From: Pleurodeles waltl
Lineage: Eukaryota; Chordata; Amphibia; Caudata; Salamandridae
Reading direction: 5' to 3'
Length of the DNA: 64,000 bases
Assembly (NCBI RefSeq): GCF_031143425.1
Contig: NC_090445.1
Location: 1,581,160,049 to 1,581,224,048, forward strand
Shown here: positions 43,761 to 57,034 of the stretch, in pieces
How positions within the stretch are numbered: the first letter of the stretch is position 1
Layout of the letters: each line of letters opens with the position of its first letter
Translations under genes and position numbers: made by a program
The notes under the pieces: generated by a model
Database searches by the model: none
The model's input: the letters and a program-made list of their open reading frames with translations, nothing else
What the model was told of the DNA's origin: nothing

Positions 43761-46700
43761 GTAAGATTCAAGAAATAGCTAATTATGTGGCGTAATGCTG
43801 TGCAGTTTTAAAACAGCAGTACTTCGCTATTTTGTAATTTATACACATGCTAAAAGTGCATGGGCAAAGGTTTCACATAATCAATAACATTATACACACA
43901 AATACACCAAAATGCAACTGAAAAGTGGCCTAGCTCTATGCGTCAACAAGTCTCCCACTGCAAGGCAACACAGGTAGCGTTTTTAGTAAAATTTGATCTG
44001 TTTGAGCTAAAACATTTTTTTTAATTCTCTAAATTATGCAAAAGATGATTGATTTTGTGGCAAGTGCAGCAAATCAATACTTATGTGGAAAATGCTGCAT
44101 CCGTATAATCGCATAATTCCAGTTGCCCTGATTATTGTACATCATTTTCAATAAGAAACATGAGAACTGAGTTTCATCGTTATTATGATGTTTGTGTTAG
44201 TCAATATATGTAGATATAACTATGTCTGTATCAATGTCTGTAGATGTATCAGAATTGTTGTTGTACTCCGCTATCTCGAAACAACGTTTGATAAGAAACC
44301 TCAGGCCTCTTTGAGTTAGTCAGACTTTCTCATTGCCTCGCTCATTCTACAGCATACTGTGGCTTCTCCACCCATGTGTACTCGTTTGGGTGTGCATGCG
44401 TGTGCGTGGTGGGCGATGTGTCTGTGTGTGTCGGTGTCAGTATCGGTTTCGACATGAATATGGGAAAGAGTGTGTGTCTGTCCCCCTCCACTTGACCGCA
44501 TCTTCTACCAGTGACCTTTAGTCTCTCAAACCAGGAGCCAGTTGGTTAAGGACCACCTATAACTTCAAGCCGCACATCCCTGTCATAATATTGGCAATTT
44601 CTTGGCATATTTTGGGAACCCATAACATAATGTGTACACTACGGGATGAGAAATATAATTATTTACTTTTGTATAGTTCTGCAACATTTCAGAATAGTTA
44701 GTGTAATTAAAACAAACATAAAGCTAGCACGTGGCACTGTGTTTAGAGAATTAAAATGGTACACAAAAAAACAAAAGCACCACCAGCAACTGCCATGTGC
44801 AAACATCAGATTTGCGGTAAATGTTTACCACGAAGTACGCATAATCACGCGGTAGTATGAGTATGAAAAAATTCCAAAACAATGCTAATTGTGCTATCTT
44901 AACTCAAATCTTACTGAGTTACTGTGGGCATTCGGGGCATGTGCCAAGGTACTACTCACCCCGGCATAGCAATGGAAATTCTTCACGTACTGAGGGTATC
45001 TATGTCATGATTGTGTCAATCCATGGTTTAATGGTGGTGGAGGCATAATGGGGGTTATTTTTCTAATGGTCTTTATATGCATTGCATGTGCTACAATTCT
45101 TCCCACCACTGGCAGAATCCTTCCCCAATGAAGTCGCATTTGTAGCATAATATAGGCATCCATCATGCGAAGGTGCCCGCCACTGGCATAGTGGTAATTT
45201 AAATATTTGACAAGTAATAGACATTTCTTTCATGTAATGATGCATGTAAGATGTGTGAGACACTGATGTTTGGAGAACACACTTGTATTTGCTAAAAAAA
45301 AAAAAGGTCAGTAAGTCAGGACAGAAAATACATTTTTGTGAAAATGGTATGCTTGCGGGTGAAACACCTTAATGTATTTATCCCAAATAAAATATTATTG
45401 CTGATAGTAAAGTTTCAGAAGCGAATATTTGAGAATACAATATTTGCAATGTATTACTTTTCACGTTTTTTGTAACTCTGCTGCTCATAGTTTGATTGTG
45501 AGATGTGTCTAGCTTTTAATTTTTCCACACTGTACCTTTAATAACTACATTGTCATCACAACATGCGACTGAGAAGATGCATGATGGAAAAATGTAAGCA
45601 AGTGGAGTATAGAAGTGAAAGAAGATGCTATTCACAATTTAAAAACTATTAGGCTATATGAAAGCAAACTTCCAGATATTTTCATCTGCTTCCAATACCC
45701 ATAAAACTTTAGTAAAAAATACACAGTAATTCCACTGTTTTCCTAAATTTTATTATGGAGAATAAAACCAAACCCGATGATGATGGTCAGGCTTTCTTAG
45801 ATCAGAATGGAGGCACTTAACCAATTAATTAATGACCCTTCCGAACTTAGGAGTTTTAGCAAATTTAGAAGGTACAGATTATATACTCAATATTTGAGGG
45901 GCCACCCCTTCTCTCATATCCAAAACCTCACTTTACTAGCTGTATGCAAATAATGCCAGTTATTTACTACTCACCAATGTCAGAATTTTCCAGCTACATC
46001 TGTGCTTTGCTGTGCTTCATGCCACACCCATTTTGAAATTTCAGTAGCTGCTATTGACTATGGTGCCTCTCAAGCAGAATTTACACTCCTCTGACACAAA
46101 AGCCTACCTCCACTATTGATAAAACAGTGCAAGTCCCAACACCAAAACACCTGAAAAGCAGGCAAGATAGTGTAGTTGCACACAACTGAGCAAGTAACAA
46201 AGCGGGACGAGGCAGGAGCACTGTGGCAAGCAGCAACAGGGGAGGGCACGAGAGAGATGTGGAAAGGAACATGCAAGGATGGCAGGAGGGATGGAGGAAG
46301 CAGTGACTGCAAACACGCCCACAGCCAAGTAAGGATGTGATAGTGACGATGAACCCAACCCATAGTAAGCAATGGGTGGGCTCTAAGCCCCTTGTAAGTA
46401 AACAAAATGACTGATGGCACTGAGGCAACAAGAACTTATCCCAATAGGGGTCCCCAAAAAATTGGTATTAGCTTGACATTTATAAGGGCTTCAGTTATTC
46501 GTCAGTTAATACCTTAGCGGTCAGCAAATCTTAAAATCCATCAGCAGGAACCGGGCTGTCAACTCTGGTTAATAATCAAATGAACTCGGAATCTCCCATT
46601 GAGCCATTGAGGTACAACGACACTGCCCCTCTGGCCTAAGAGAGCCTTTCTTTGCCAGTGTTAATGATAAACAACAACACAAGATCACTCATCAGGGATT

Positions 46701-46989
46701 GAATCCTGGCCCTCTTAGCAGTAACAACAGCATCTCCTCCTACCTTACAAGGCAAGAATGGGAGGAGCTAGTAGAGTTGCATTCACAAAATTCACCTCTG
46801 AGAAAAAGTGATTTAACATTGCATAGTGACCACAAACAGGAGAAGCAACAACAGACAGACACAACATAGGCATTGTTTTGAATGACATGCAACGTTCAGT
46901 CAATGCCCTATGGTATCAGTCTGATAAAATAGACATCCAACTTTAGTTTCTCAACTCCTTAGCAGTTTTTGTCTCAACATTGATGGGAA
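43761..46989. other. Intergenic, no firm feature
   Basis: AT-leaning sequence. A TG-rich stretch at 44389-44440 and an A12 run near 45294 are the only simple repeats noted. Near 46632-46710 a TGGCCTAAGAG and a GGATTGAATCC segment resemble Pol III A and B boxes, but no tRNA fold was found. Confidence 0.4.
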
Positions 46990-47058
46990 ACTTGCTGATT
47001 CCAACAATCTCATCAAGCGTGTTCATTCAGATACTCAGCCAATGCACCTACGCTGTGC

Positions 47059-47544
47059 TTGTGCCCTAGTTGTGAAGAAACTATCCACTCTGCCAGCATG
47101 GAGGACCTACTGACGGACATAAAGCAATCAACTCAGTCTGCAATAATTGCCCCTAAAGGAATTCCACTCTCAGGGAGCAGGGGCTGTATTTCTGACTCGG
47201 AATCAATCTTGCCGAAGGCTCAACTGGTCCGGCAAAAGCTCAAAAAGTATTCACTCTTCAGACAAGCAGTCTGAGCTATGGTGGAAATCAGGGAGATCAT
47301 TAACTTTTTACAGCCTGTTTCCCCCTTGAAGGATTTAGAAACACCAAGCAAGCTCGCCCAAAGGCCAAAGGAAGGAGCTCCAATAAGCGAGCAGGGAATG
47401 AGCATTCAACCGCGATGGAAGCAAAGAAGAAAAGGTAGGAAAAGAAAGTCTGACATTGCAGCTTGTTTTCGGATGGGCTCCACAACAGAAGCGAGGGAAA
47501 GACCCACACAAAGGCCCACTAAAACAACAGCCCTAAGTTCCTAG
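47059..47544 (+). pseudogene. ORF1-like frame of the non-LTR element
   Basis: A single frame of 161 codons from 47059, interrupted by one TGA at 47272-47274. The second part is strongly basic (R-W-K-Q-R-R-K-G-R-K-R-K), consistent with a nucleic-acid-binding ORF1 product. No zinc knuckle or RRM is visible. Its position upstream of the endonuclease remnant supports this reading. Confidence 0.45.
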
Positions 47545-48589
47545 AGCATGGCTGGGTTTCTCACGACAAACATATTGAGGCAACTGAAGTGGAAGCAGGA
47601 TCCTGCGGAGGAGCCCACTCCGGGATATAGCAAGGCCTCATCTCCTGGATGCTGCAAAACTGTCATCAGGTCACCCGCCCTCCCAGTCTACCTTGGTGCC
47701 TGGGAGGCTCAGTCTGGCTACCTTGGCTGGCAGAGGGGGCTCTCTTTTGGGGCCTACACCCCAATGCCCAGACCAGGGTTATGGCAACTCCAACGATCAC
47801 AGATAGCAGCCAGAAACTGGAGGCACATCTGAGCGCCAATCCAACAACACTGGGAGGGGTAATCGCAGTGAATCCAGCAAGTACAATATCTACAGTGGCC
47901 TCTTAAACTTACCACAAGCAGAAGCCAGACTGCTGGAAACAGCCCTGTAAGTCAGACCATCACATTGTTACAGTTACAGACTGAGCTCAACTCTAACCAA
48001 CCTGGTCTGCTCAACCCCCAAGACCCCTAGGCTGAAACACGCAGCACCATCTGTTTACCAGAATACAAGTCAAAAGGGCAAGAAGGCATTTGTAAAAGGG
48101 GTAGTATACAGCGCTTACTACTAGCCATCAGCAGTTTGGAGGACCTAAAATCATCTGCCTTACCCTCTGTAGAGCTTATTCAAATTAACAACCCTTTAGG
48201 TAATGAAGCAACAAAAGCCATGGCATCTCCTGAGATAGCCAGGAAGGTCATGAACCAACACGCGCTGGGGGATAAAATTGTCATCTTATTATAACCCAGA
48301 CTATCCCCTGCCATTGTTAGCCAATAGTCACACAAAGACAAGACTTCCTTGTGGTAATACCACTTACTCTGTACTTAAAGGCGCTCAGAGCGCATCCTTC
48401 CTCCTACACAGAACTAAATCAAGCTCCCAGATGGCCCAAAATCCCCTGATGGAAGTAACAGCAACTCAGGACTGGGCCTGGCTAGCGCACACAATAAACA
48501 GCGTTCGAAGTAACCATAGACAGTCCTTGCAGGCCAACAAATGATTGCAAGCTAGGTAGACATTCTTTCACCTACGCTGCTGGAATATA

Positions 48590-49330
48590 AATGGTCTGGG
48601 GAATAAAACAACTGCTTTACTTGCAATCTTTTAACCTACAGGAGACTTGACTGGAACATCCATTTCATTTACATGGTTTCATGGTTCATCATCTTCCAAC
48701 CTGTGAAAGGGCCATGTTCAGCCACCTGAAAGGGGGACTTTCAATCAGTTCTTCATAGCAAATATCGTTAGTGTAAAAGAGCTGCATGTAAAGTCCTCTG
48801 CGACAAACGCGATGAAGATCATCGAAGCATCAGTCAGATGTGAGAAAATGGATTTATAGTTGGTGATCATAAACATTTGCCTCCACTGTACAGACAGGGC
48901 CAAGGCTGTCAATCTGCTGGTTAGTGAAATAACATGGCTCCTAGAAGGGGAACACACGTCCAATTTTATACTTGCTGGAGATTTCAACTTGCACCTACTG
49001 AGATCAACTGAGGATGATTACTTTTTGGCTGCCCAATCGCTTTAGTGGGACATCCCCTAGCAGGAAGATAACAAAACTGGCAGACAAAATATAATAGCCA
49101 AGAGGCTCCTGAGGACCATTGATCATCTTGGCTTCCAGGCTTTATACAGTCGATTTCCCGAAGACCGCCCAAGAGCAGCAACATTCCATACAGCGTCGGC
49201 CAGTTCAACTTTAGATTACACGTTTGTCACTCTCCCTCTGTTCCATAAAATCTCACCATTTCATCTAAGAGAGAGGGCAAACAGGGATCACCTCTCACAA
49301 GGAATCACTCTCAAGGTGAATCCTATATCC
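48590..49330 (+). pseudogene. APE-type endonuclease remnant
   Basis: Near 48577 the translation reads R-C-W-N-I-N-G-L, the first endonuclease motif. The frame at 48860-49045 contains I-I-N-I-C-L then F-I-L-A-G-D-F-N-L-H-L, an intact G-D-F-N site. Around 49205 comes S-S-T-L-D-Y-T-F-V, and near 49290 a R-D-H-L-S motif that retains the D-H pair. The segments lie in different frames. Confidence 0.65.
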
Positions 49331-50069
49331 TTTCACCAAGCAGTAGTTGCACCAGGGTCCATCATTACCGTGAATAGTAAAAGGATCAAATACAACCCTC
49401 TGCTTTTAAACAACCTGCTAGAATTAGCCAAGGGTATATTACAACTGCACCAAGTAACAAGCCTTAACCCAGTGGCTGAGTGAGAACCCTTCATAAAGAT
49501 ATTAGGAGATGCTGATATGACTTTGAATCGCAGAAACCGAATCAAGAAGGGATTCGACAGGCGCGGTGCACTGCAGATCAGCTTGTGCAAATTAAGTTCT
49601 GTAAGAAGAAAAAAATAAAACTCTCAGAAAGCTTCACCCGTGCGCATAAGACAGCAACCTACAATTTGTGATGAGACAACTTAAATCGGGCCTAAAAAAA
49701 TTCAAATGAGCTTTAGAAAAGCAAGACAAAGAATCTTTTTTGACCAAGCTGCTCTTTGATGCAAAAAAGCAACAACAGTGCGCACTTTTGGCGCATGATA
49801 AATATGTTTTTAAATCCCACACATTGCGGCATCAGTTCATACTTAACTGAGAAGGTCTGGCGAAGTTTTTGTGGGAACACTTCAACAGTACATCTGAAGC
49901 AATCACTCAAACAGGAACTCCAACCAAAAACTCGCCAGTCACTCCAAACATCACAAAATATCCTGACATGGCAAGGTCAGATGAAGTAGCACCAGGCAAC
50001 GAGTCACAGTGTGATTCCTTAACATTAACGCTTGCAGTTTCAGCTTGGCAAATCATGAGGCGGATATGT

Positions 50070-50900
50070 AAAAGAAGAAGGAAGGGGCCACTGGCCCAAA
50101 TGGCATACCCCTGCCTTATTTAAGCAAGAACCATCATTGTGGGGAGATAACTTGATACCAGTTTATCAACATATTGTAATGAAGGAGGAAATCCCAGCTT
50201 CTTAAATGTGATATAACATCTCACCCATTTACAAACATGGGGAGAAGAATAATGCAAAGTCCTACAGATTAGTAGCACTCATTGAAAACAAAGCTAAACA
50301 CTTTGCTCAGATCATCATAGAGGAGTTAAAATCCTGGGCCGCAAAGAACGCAATTGTCCCTCTTCACACTGGGGTTTGCAAGCATACTGGTACTACCACT
50401 AACAGTTCGGCCCTTTCCTTACTAATAGATGCCACAAAAGGAGCCAAGATTCCCCTGTTTCTCTGCTTTATTGATTATTGGTCTGCCTTTGATCACATGA
50501 TGTAATTTGAAAAACTGGAAGATCCCATCCACCCTTTTGAAACAGCTTATTTTGCTACATAGGGACACCTGGGTACAAGTTAAGCTTGGGGCAGGAACTC
50601 ATCTTTCCAGATGCATTCCAACATCCAAAAACCTGAAGTAGAGGTGCGTCCTAGCACCCACTTTGTTTAACCTCTTCATGGTGGATCTAACATCAAGGCT
50701 GGATGGCTGTAACTCCCTTGTCCCAAAGTTGGGGAGAGGCTCTCTGCTGATAATCTGGTGCTTATAAGCTTTATCCCTGTGGAGCTTCAGCACTTGAGCG
50801 ATGTCACCCAATCCTACTCTGATGAGAATTGTCTGACGATCATCTTAGAGAAAACTAAAACTTTAATCATAAATCAATCAAAAAAAGGGCGCCATGCTGG
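50070..50900 (+). pseudogene. Reverse transcriptase remnant
   Basis: Successive frames give G-A-T-G-P-N-G-I-P (about 50087), S-Y-R-L-V-A-L-I-E-N-K-A-K (about 50260), F-L-C-F-I-D-Y-W-S-A-F-D (about 50460, first catalytic D present) and G-C-V-L-A-P-T-L-F-N-L-F-M (about 50645). The expected Y-A-D-D site near 50750 reads L-I-I-W in the best frame, so the active site is lost. Confidence 0.65.
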
Positions 50901-50976
50901 TACCAGGCCAATCAACCTCTGGAGATGGTAGTAGAATATAAGTACCTGGGGGTGATCATAGATAGTAAAAGTTCAT

Positions 50977-51739
50977 TTGCTGCCCAGAGAAGTGCCAAGA
51001 GAAAAGGGAAAAGATCTAGCCTTTGCGTTAAAAAAACTGAAGAAGAAGGTTGTCAGTTCCACCTTTGCACCACTACTTCGGGTGATTCAGGCAAAACATG
51101 ATGGGACAGTAACCTATGGGAGCAAGTCAATGAGGGGCAGAGATGTGGCTACTCTGAATGGAATAATAGATGGCACATTTAGGATGATCTTCAGCCCTCC
51201 CAAGTATACATCGCAAGCCCAGTTACGACTAGAGTTTGGTCTGCAATAGCAGACACTGGTCAGAAGAGGCCATTCATACACTGCTGGCACAAGACCAAGA
51301 GTGCACAACCAAATACCCTGAATGACCATCTTTGGGCAGAACTGAAAACTAGGGAGAATTCCCCCATAAGGTCCTATCTTTACGAGAGAGTTAAACAACT
51401 GGGCATACAGGACCTGTGGGAACGCCAGGAACCCATGCTAGCTTTAAACGTTTGATTGATAAGACCATTAAACAGATCTCCCTATTGGAAGACAAAGCAA
51501 CGCTGTCAGACAGGATGCATGGCTGGTTTGTGTGGCGCAGTTTTGTTAATACAACACCACAGCCCTATCTCTGCACAGGGTTCACAAATACCGTAAAAGA
51601 GAAATACCTGCAGCATCACCTTGGCGTATTGCCTTCACTATTCCACCTACCACCCTGGAAACACAATCTAGCCAAGCTTAATTGTCACCTGGGCGGAAAG
51701 GGGAGAGAAGATGTTCTGCACCTGTTATGTGTATGCAAA
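50977..51739 (+). pseudogene. C-terminal region of the non-LTR ORF2
   Basis: Two frames (50977-51249 and 51416-51742). The first has A-F-A-L-K-K-L-K-K-K, V-T-Y-G-S-K-S-M and S-Q-A-Q-L-R-L-E-F-G-L, a post-RT block. The second has H-H-L-G-V-L-P-S and E-D-V-L-H-L-L-C-V-C, a terminal Cys/His-type segment with residues missing. Read in continuation of the RT remnant. Confidence 0.6.
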
Positions 51740-53335
51740 TAACGCTTGGGTGAGCAAAGACCTATCCTGCGCTCCCTTTTTATCCAAAGAGGTATCCAAT
51801 CTTGCAGGCAAGTGGTTATGGTATGTTTGGAAGCAGAAGACCTGCAGTTAAGCTGTCACTTTGTGAGGTTCTTTCATGAAGTAGAAGGGAAACCGTCCAC
51901 TAAAATCTGCCCCCAGGTCAAGCAAGAGGCCTAAGGAGGATCGGTGCTAAGTGAACTCCAGCTTAGGTTTATCTATGCAGCTGGGTAACCCGCAAGGAAG
52001 TACTGCAGCTGATGCGTACTGATGGCTGCTCAAACTTGTCAACAGAAGAGCTGAAGATTCTCCACTGTGCAAGAACATATAATCCAGTACTTAGGCCCTT
52101 ACCTTGTACTGAAGACACATTGCTCATAGTGACCTTTCTTTTTATAGGTCTTTGGAAGTTGGGTTGTACGCTAAATTGATTGGTATCTTGTACACAGGAC
52201 AGGAGCATATGGGAGGGATCCCAGCATGGTTTCTTACAAAGGCATCAATGCCAAATGAGTTTATCTTTGACGGGGCCATGGGTCTCGAAGGCCTGCTTGA
52301 TGTTGCAATTTATTCCCCCCAGTTTCAGAATGGAGCAGAATTGCTATATATAATGGGAAAAGGGTATGGGACCTGGAGGAGGAAAAATGTTTAAAATGTT
52401 TTTTTTCCCTACCTAGGTCTTCCATGACCCATTTCATCAGGATGGAGACTGGCTTGGTGTCATGGAGTACATTGGCTAGGGTAACGATGATTAGAGTTTG
52501 GAAACGGCTGAATGCGGGGGAGGAGAATAAGGTATCTGTATAGTGTAAAAATTAAATTCAGAAAAGTGAATTAAAGTGGGTCAAAGGAGTAAGGGAAAGC
52601 CTTGAGGAAGTCAGTAGAGATATGGGAGCCAAGGGGGATCCACAAAATGTACATATAATTGTTGTGAAAAATGAAATATGGATAATGAGTAAGGAAAAGT
52701 CTGGTATTTATGATCAACAATATCTTGAGGGGGAAAAATCTGTTAATTGTATGTGTTCTTCATGGCGAGATAGGAATTGTTTTCTGTATGTAGATATCTT
52801 GCCGAACTGTTGGCTTAGAAGTGAATTGTTACCGCTGAGGATCGGAATTATTAATTGAAATGCGTTCCCTGGATATTGCTTGTACCATTGAGAGGTTTCT
52901 GACTGCGGCTAAAAATGTTTTTATGTGTACATAAGATTGAGGGTTTTTTGATGAGGTATTTATAAAATGAATCTTTTAATCAATAGATCCTTGTGATTTT
53001 AATGTATGAGTTATGTTTTAGGTCGATATGTGTTTAAGGACTAAAGGCTGATAAACGTTTTCATAACTGACTGACAATTTAACTCTTCAAGTTTGAAGTC
53101 TTTTTAATTGCTGGCTTGCACGTTCTGATTTTAATGCACGTTGTGTCTTTGCACTTATTGGTTAATAACCTACCTCAATTTGGACTAGGTAAGCACTTTG
53201 ATATGTTCTATGTTGTGATTCCTTGTTTGAACTGACACAGCAAGGCTGTTTGCTTTGCTTTTAACTTGTTTTTATGTTTTGTAATGGTTTTGATTAACCA
53301 CGCATAGATAATAAAATACTAAAATACTAAATACT

Positions 53336-53538
53336 GTGGTGTGTTACTTGCCAGATGTGGCCATTTTTATGCATTAATGCTGAAATATAACAAACTGTAG
53401 GAAGATGGTGATGGTGGGGTATTCTGATGCGTGTATTTGTGAGTGTCGCCGGGCTGTCTTTGACAGAGCTTTATTGCATTTCGCTAGTCATCACTTATAC
53501 AACTCATGGACTTTTCTGTTGATACATTTGCCCGATGC
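53336..53538. other. Short spacer before the LTR element
   Basis: No feature beyond lying between the non-LTR tail and the LTR element's target duplication. Confidence 0.4.
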
Positions 53539-53543
53539 AAGTG

Positions 53544-53760
53544 TGTTGTAATCGATGCAGGGGACGCCCAAGTAAGCGTAACATATAAACTTTTATTGTT
53601 CTTAAATATCCCCAAAGAGCGCCGCTGTCGCGTCTGCTGGCCTGCTTCTGCCGCTTCCAACCGTCTCCTCTCGAATGCCGTGCCCGCAGACGCGACCGCC
53701 AGCTCTGTGAGACAGTTCGGGTTCGGCACACAGCACCGCGCGCCGAACCTGCACACAACA
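53544..53760 (-). repeat. 3' LTR
   Basis: 217 bp, ends TGTTGT...ACAACA. On the minus strand it includes AATAAA near 53592-53597, preceded by a TATTTAA-type box, so R may lie close to the 5' half of the plus-strand sequence. It is followed inward by a purine run on the minus strand. Confidence 0.95.
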
Positions 53761-53780
53761 TATTATCTCCTTTTTTTTAA
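53761..53780 (-). other. Polypurine tract
   Basis: The minus strand reads TTAAAAAAAAGGAGATAATA directly before the 3' LTR. This purine-rich run fits the plus-strand primer site of an LTR element. Confidence 0.6.
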
Positions 53781-53906
53781 AACTAAGAACAACTTACATA
53801 GAGAAGAACAAAGTACATAAGAGCATTGGATCACTTTTGCATAACATAACATTTAACAATCACATCAGTGTGTCCATGAGATGACAAAAAAATTAAAACA
53901 TTCTTG

Positions 53907-55070
53907 CTAAACACTATGATGTTCCCTGAGTTTGATCGGTACCCATTTCTCACGGACAGATCTCCTCAAGGTGTTGGGTTCTAACAAATGGTTGTCTGAC
54001 ACCTTGCATTCCTGATGGATGCCCTCTGACCCAGAGATGCCACTTCCTTCCATTCCACAGTGACCGACATCCCTAACCTTAACAACCTTACCCATATGCC
54101 ACCATTGACCACCCTCAACCATGATGGCATTACCACATACTTTCTTAACCCTCACTGGACATCCATAGCAGGCTTCCCCTTTCCTCACAAATGTCTGTAA
54201 CTTGACGCGCACCAGATCTCCAGGTTGAAATGAGAGTTTTTTTGTAGAATTCTTCAGGTTATACCTAGCTTTTACCTTTTCTTGATTGTTTTTTACTTCA
54301 CCCAACACCCAGTCCTTGTTCACAGAATCAGGAAATTTACCAGAGACAACTTTGGCTAACCACGCTGGAAACAGTCTTGACGTGCTACGTCTTAATTTGA
54401 ACAGTTCAAAAGGAGAGATTATTGTCACAGAATGTGGAGTGGTACGATAGAACCACAACATAGAATTCACTGCTTCTTCCACATCCAGCTTACTTGCTTT
54501 AGCCCACTTGATACACTCTACAACCACCCAATTCATTCTCTCTACTAAACCATTAGTTTGAGGATGGTATAGAGAACTTTTCAAATGTTTCACACCAGAC
54601 TCTCTCAGAAACGTTTCCATGTCATTACCCACAAACTGTACACCATTATCCGAAATCAAGGTTTCCGGAAAACCTTCCCTCCAAAAAATCTCTTTGAGAA
54701 ACTGAATTGCACTACCAGCACTAGGTTTTGCAAAAAACTGCACTTCTGGCCACTTACTAAAATAGTCCATTAGTACAAAAGCATAACGCATCTGGCTGGG
54801 GAGAAAATTGAAAGGTCCAACCATATCGACCCCAACTTTGACCCAAGCCTTGTCTGGTAACGATATGGGTTGTAATGGAGGGTTTACAATCTTCAACCCT
54901 TTTTCTGCACCATTACACACCACATATCCACCAACCACTCTTTCTACATCCTTGTCCATAGAAGGCCACCAATAGTGTGCTCTTATACGTCTCTTAGTCA
55001 TAGTGGCACCAAGATGACCCTCATGAGCATGATCCACCAACCTTGTACGAATCTCACACGGGGTACACAT
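53907..55070 (-). pseudogene. Integrase (pol 3' part), frameshifted from RT
   Basis: A 387-codon frame covers the integrase. The N-terminal zinc-binding region has H16/H19 but Y49 where the first Cys of the C-x-x-C pair is expected (Y-V-V-C52), so the zinc site is probably lost. The catalytic core keeps the triad D82, D141 and E177 with exactly 35 residues between the last two, plus H-P-Q-T-N-G. The C-terminal part has a basic chromo-less region with Q-P-G-D-L-V-R-V (about residue 285). The RT frame ends at 54998, and the two frames overlap near 55060 in a one-base offset within a C-rich run, so integrase is out of frame with RT. It would insert the cDNA into chromosomes if made. Confidence 0.9.
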
Positions 55071-57022
55071 TTATCATTCCTCAAAATGATCCCATTTTCA
55101 ATTGACAATTCATCGTCCACCTTGGCATATGGTTGAACTTCAGGATTCAAATTTCTTTCTTTAGGCCAGCCATTGATTATATACTGCTTAACAATGGACA
55201 AAACCTCATAACTGCTTTCAGGCATCCTCCACACAGTTTCCGTGCACACCTTGGACTCATCAGGATCAACAGCAGCTATAAAACAATCTTCCACATCATC
55301 CTCCAAATCAAGATTAATTTCTTCATTGATAGGTAGACGAGATAGAAAATCTGCTGTGAAATTATCTTTTCCCGGAATATACTTGACCTGAAAGTCATAC
55401 TGCAACAATTTTGTGGTGAGGTGTGCGATACGAGGGGTCGTATAGTTAATTTTATCCCCATTTAAAATGTAAACCAACGGTTTATGATCTGTTTGAATTA
55501 CATATTTTCTGCTCCACACATAACTCCTAAATTTCTCGCTAGCCCAATAGCATGCTAGCAACTCTTTTTCAATCACCGAATAATTCAGTTCAGGATCACG
55601 TAAAACTCTAGAAGCATAACTAATAACTTTCTCCTCTTTTCCCAGACCTTGCGACAACACAGCCCCCAACCCATACCTACGAGCATCAACCATAATGGTA
55701 CACAATTGGCTGGGGTCATAAGGACTCAGTGGTCTGGCGTCCACCAACTCTTGCTTCACCCTTTCGAAAATGGTTTGACACTCACTGTCCCATTTAAATG
55801 GAACTTTGCTTTTGAGCATATTGGACAAGACTTTCATTTTGCTAGCATAGTTGGAAATGAACTTTGAGTAGTATTCACACATGCCAACAAAAGATCGTAA
55901 CTCATCTTTATCTTTAGGGTTAGGAGAATCTACAATCACCTTTACTAACCAAGGACAAGGTGTAATACCTTCCCCAGACACACAATGGCCCAAAAATTCT
56001 TTTTTTTTTTTGTAAAACTCACATTTTTCCTTCTTTACACAGACACCAAAGGACTGAAAAATCTTAAACACTGACCTAATTTTCTCATTGTGATCTTCTA
56101 AACCCATTGTGTGAATCAACACATCATCCTGAAAGATTAGTATACCATGAATTTCCCCCAAAATTTTGTGCATGATGCGTTGGAACCCTGACGCAGCAGA
56201 AGCCAACCCGAATGGCATCCTGCAAAACTGGAAAGTGCCAAAGGGTGAATTGAAAGCTGTGTAATGGCGCGAATCCTCATCCAATTCAACCTGGTGATAT
56301 GCAGACGCCAGATCAATCTTTGAAAACCATACTGAGCCCCTGAGCCCTTCGAGTAGGTCACTGATCTTGGGTAAAGGATACGAGTCTACCCATATTTCCT
56401 TTTTGAGACTCCTGAGGTCCACACATAAACGTAGGTCTCCATTACGTTTACGGGCAACAACCAAGTGAGAAAGCCACAAACTGGACTCAATTGGCTCAAT
56501 TACACCATTCTGTTGAAGCTTGTTCAATTCAGTTTTAAGATCTTCTCTTAAACTAAACGGCACTGACCTGACTTTATGTCTAACAGGAATGGCCCTATCC
56601 TTAACCTTTATCCTATGCTTGAAACCTGTAATCTTCCCCAAACCCTGGGCAAAAATACCAGGAAACTCATCTTCAAACCGTGCCTTGGAATCTGCGTTCT
56701 CCACCACCAAAACTTGTTCTTTAGTTCCAGGTTTCAGCACCATACCAAACAAACCCTGATGGTACCACCCCAAAATGTTCAAACCCTTGTATGCCACATA
56801 GATTTTACCAAATATCCTCCGACCCTTGAACACTAAACTGTCTTCTATGTAACCTTCTAACTCAATTTTCCTGCCTTCATAAGAGACCGGTGACCTATCG
56901 GGAGGGAATAACTTTCTGTCACCCCAAATATTATGGAACAGATCTGATGAAATCATAGTAATGCGTGCACCAGAGTCCACCAATAAATGAAGCAATTTAT
57001 CACCAACCCAAATATCTACCAT
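54998..57022 (-). pseudogene. Pol: protease, reverse transcriptase, RNase H
   Basis: A 674-codon frame. Protease: D-S-G-A at residues 16-19, so the N-terminus of the protease may lie upstream. Reverse transcriptase: fingers around 140-210, first catalytic Asp D237 in F-S-K-I-D-L-A-S-A-Y-H-Q, F-G-L-A-S-A at 271-276 and the second pair in F-Q-D-D at 297-300 (Phe where Tyr is most common). RNase H: D446, E485, D512 and D558 form a complete acidic set; T-D-H-K-P-L at 511-516 is characteristic. The frame then reads out of phase near residue 660 and stops. The start at 57022 shares its frame with the zinc-knuckle frame upstream and is separated from it only by a TAA at 57035-57037. Confidence 0.92.
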
Positions 57023-57034
57023 GGGATCTATGCA

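Larger units (their letters stand above)
46990..53335 (+). mobile_element. Non-LTR retrotransposon (CR1/Jockey-like), degenerate
   Basis: On the plus strand: an ORF1-like frame (47059-47544), an endonuclease remnant (about 48590-49330), an RT remnant (50070-50900), a C-terminal region (50977-51739) and a long 3' UTR ending in AATAAAATACTAAAATACTA near 53308-53330, a short repeat tail. Stops and frameshifts are frequent throughout. The motif style differs from the L1-like copies; a CR1/Jockey-group relative is the best guess, without certainty. Its right end lies about 210 bp from the LTR element. Confidence 0.6.

Noticed and set aside
46632..46710. tRNA gene or tRNA-derived SINE from A/B-box-like words
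   Set aside because: The box spacing is about 64 bp and no cloverleaf could be drawn; left as a weak similarity.
46698..46720. Reverse-strand CTGATGAG as a further hammerhead
   Set aside because: No GAAA box or stem II follows within a workable distance.
53506..53820. 104-codon frame across the left LTR
   Set aside because: It runs across the LTR boundary and is repeated in the other LTR; not a gene.
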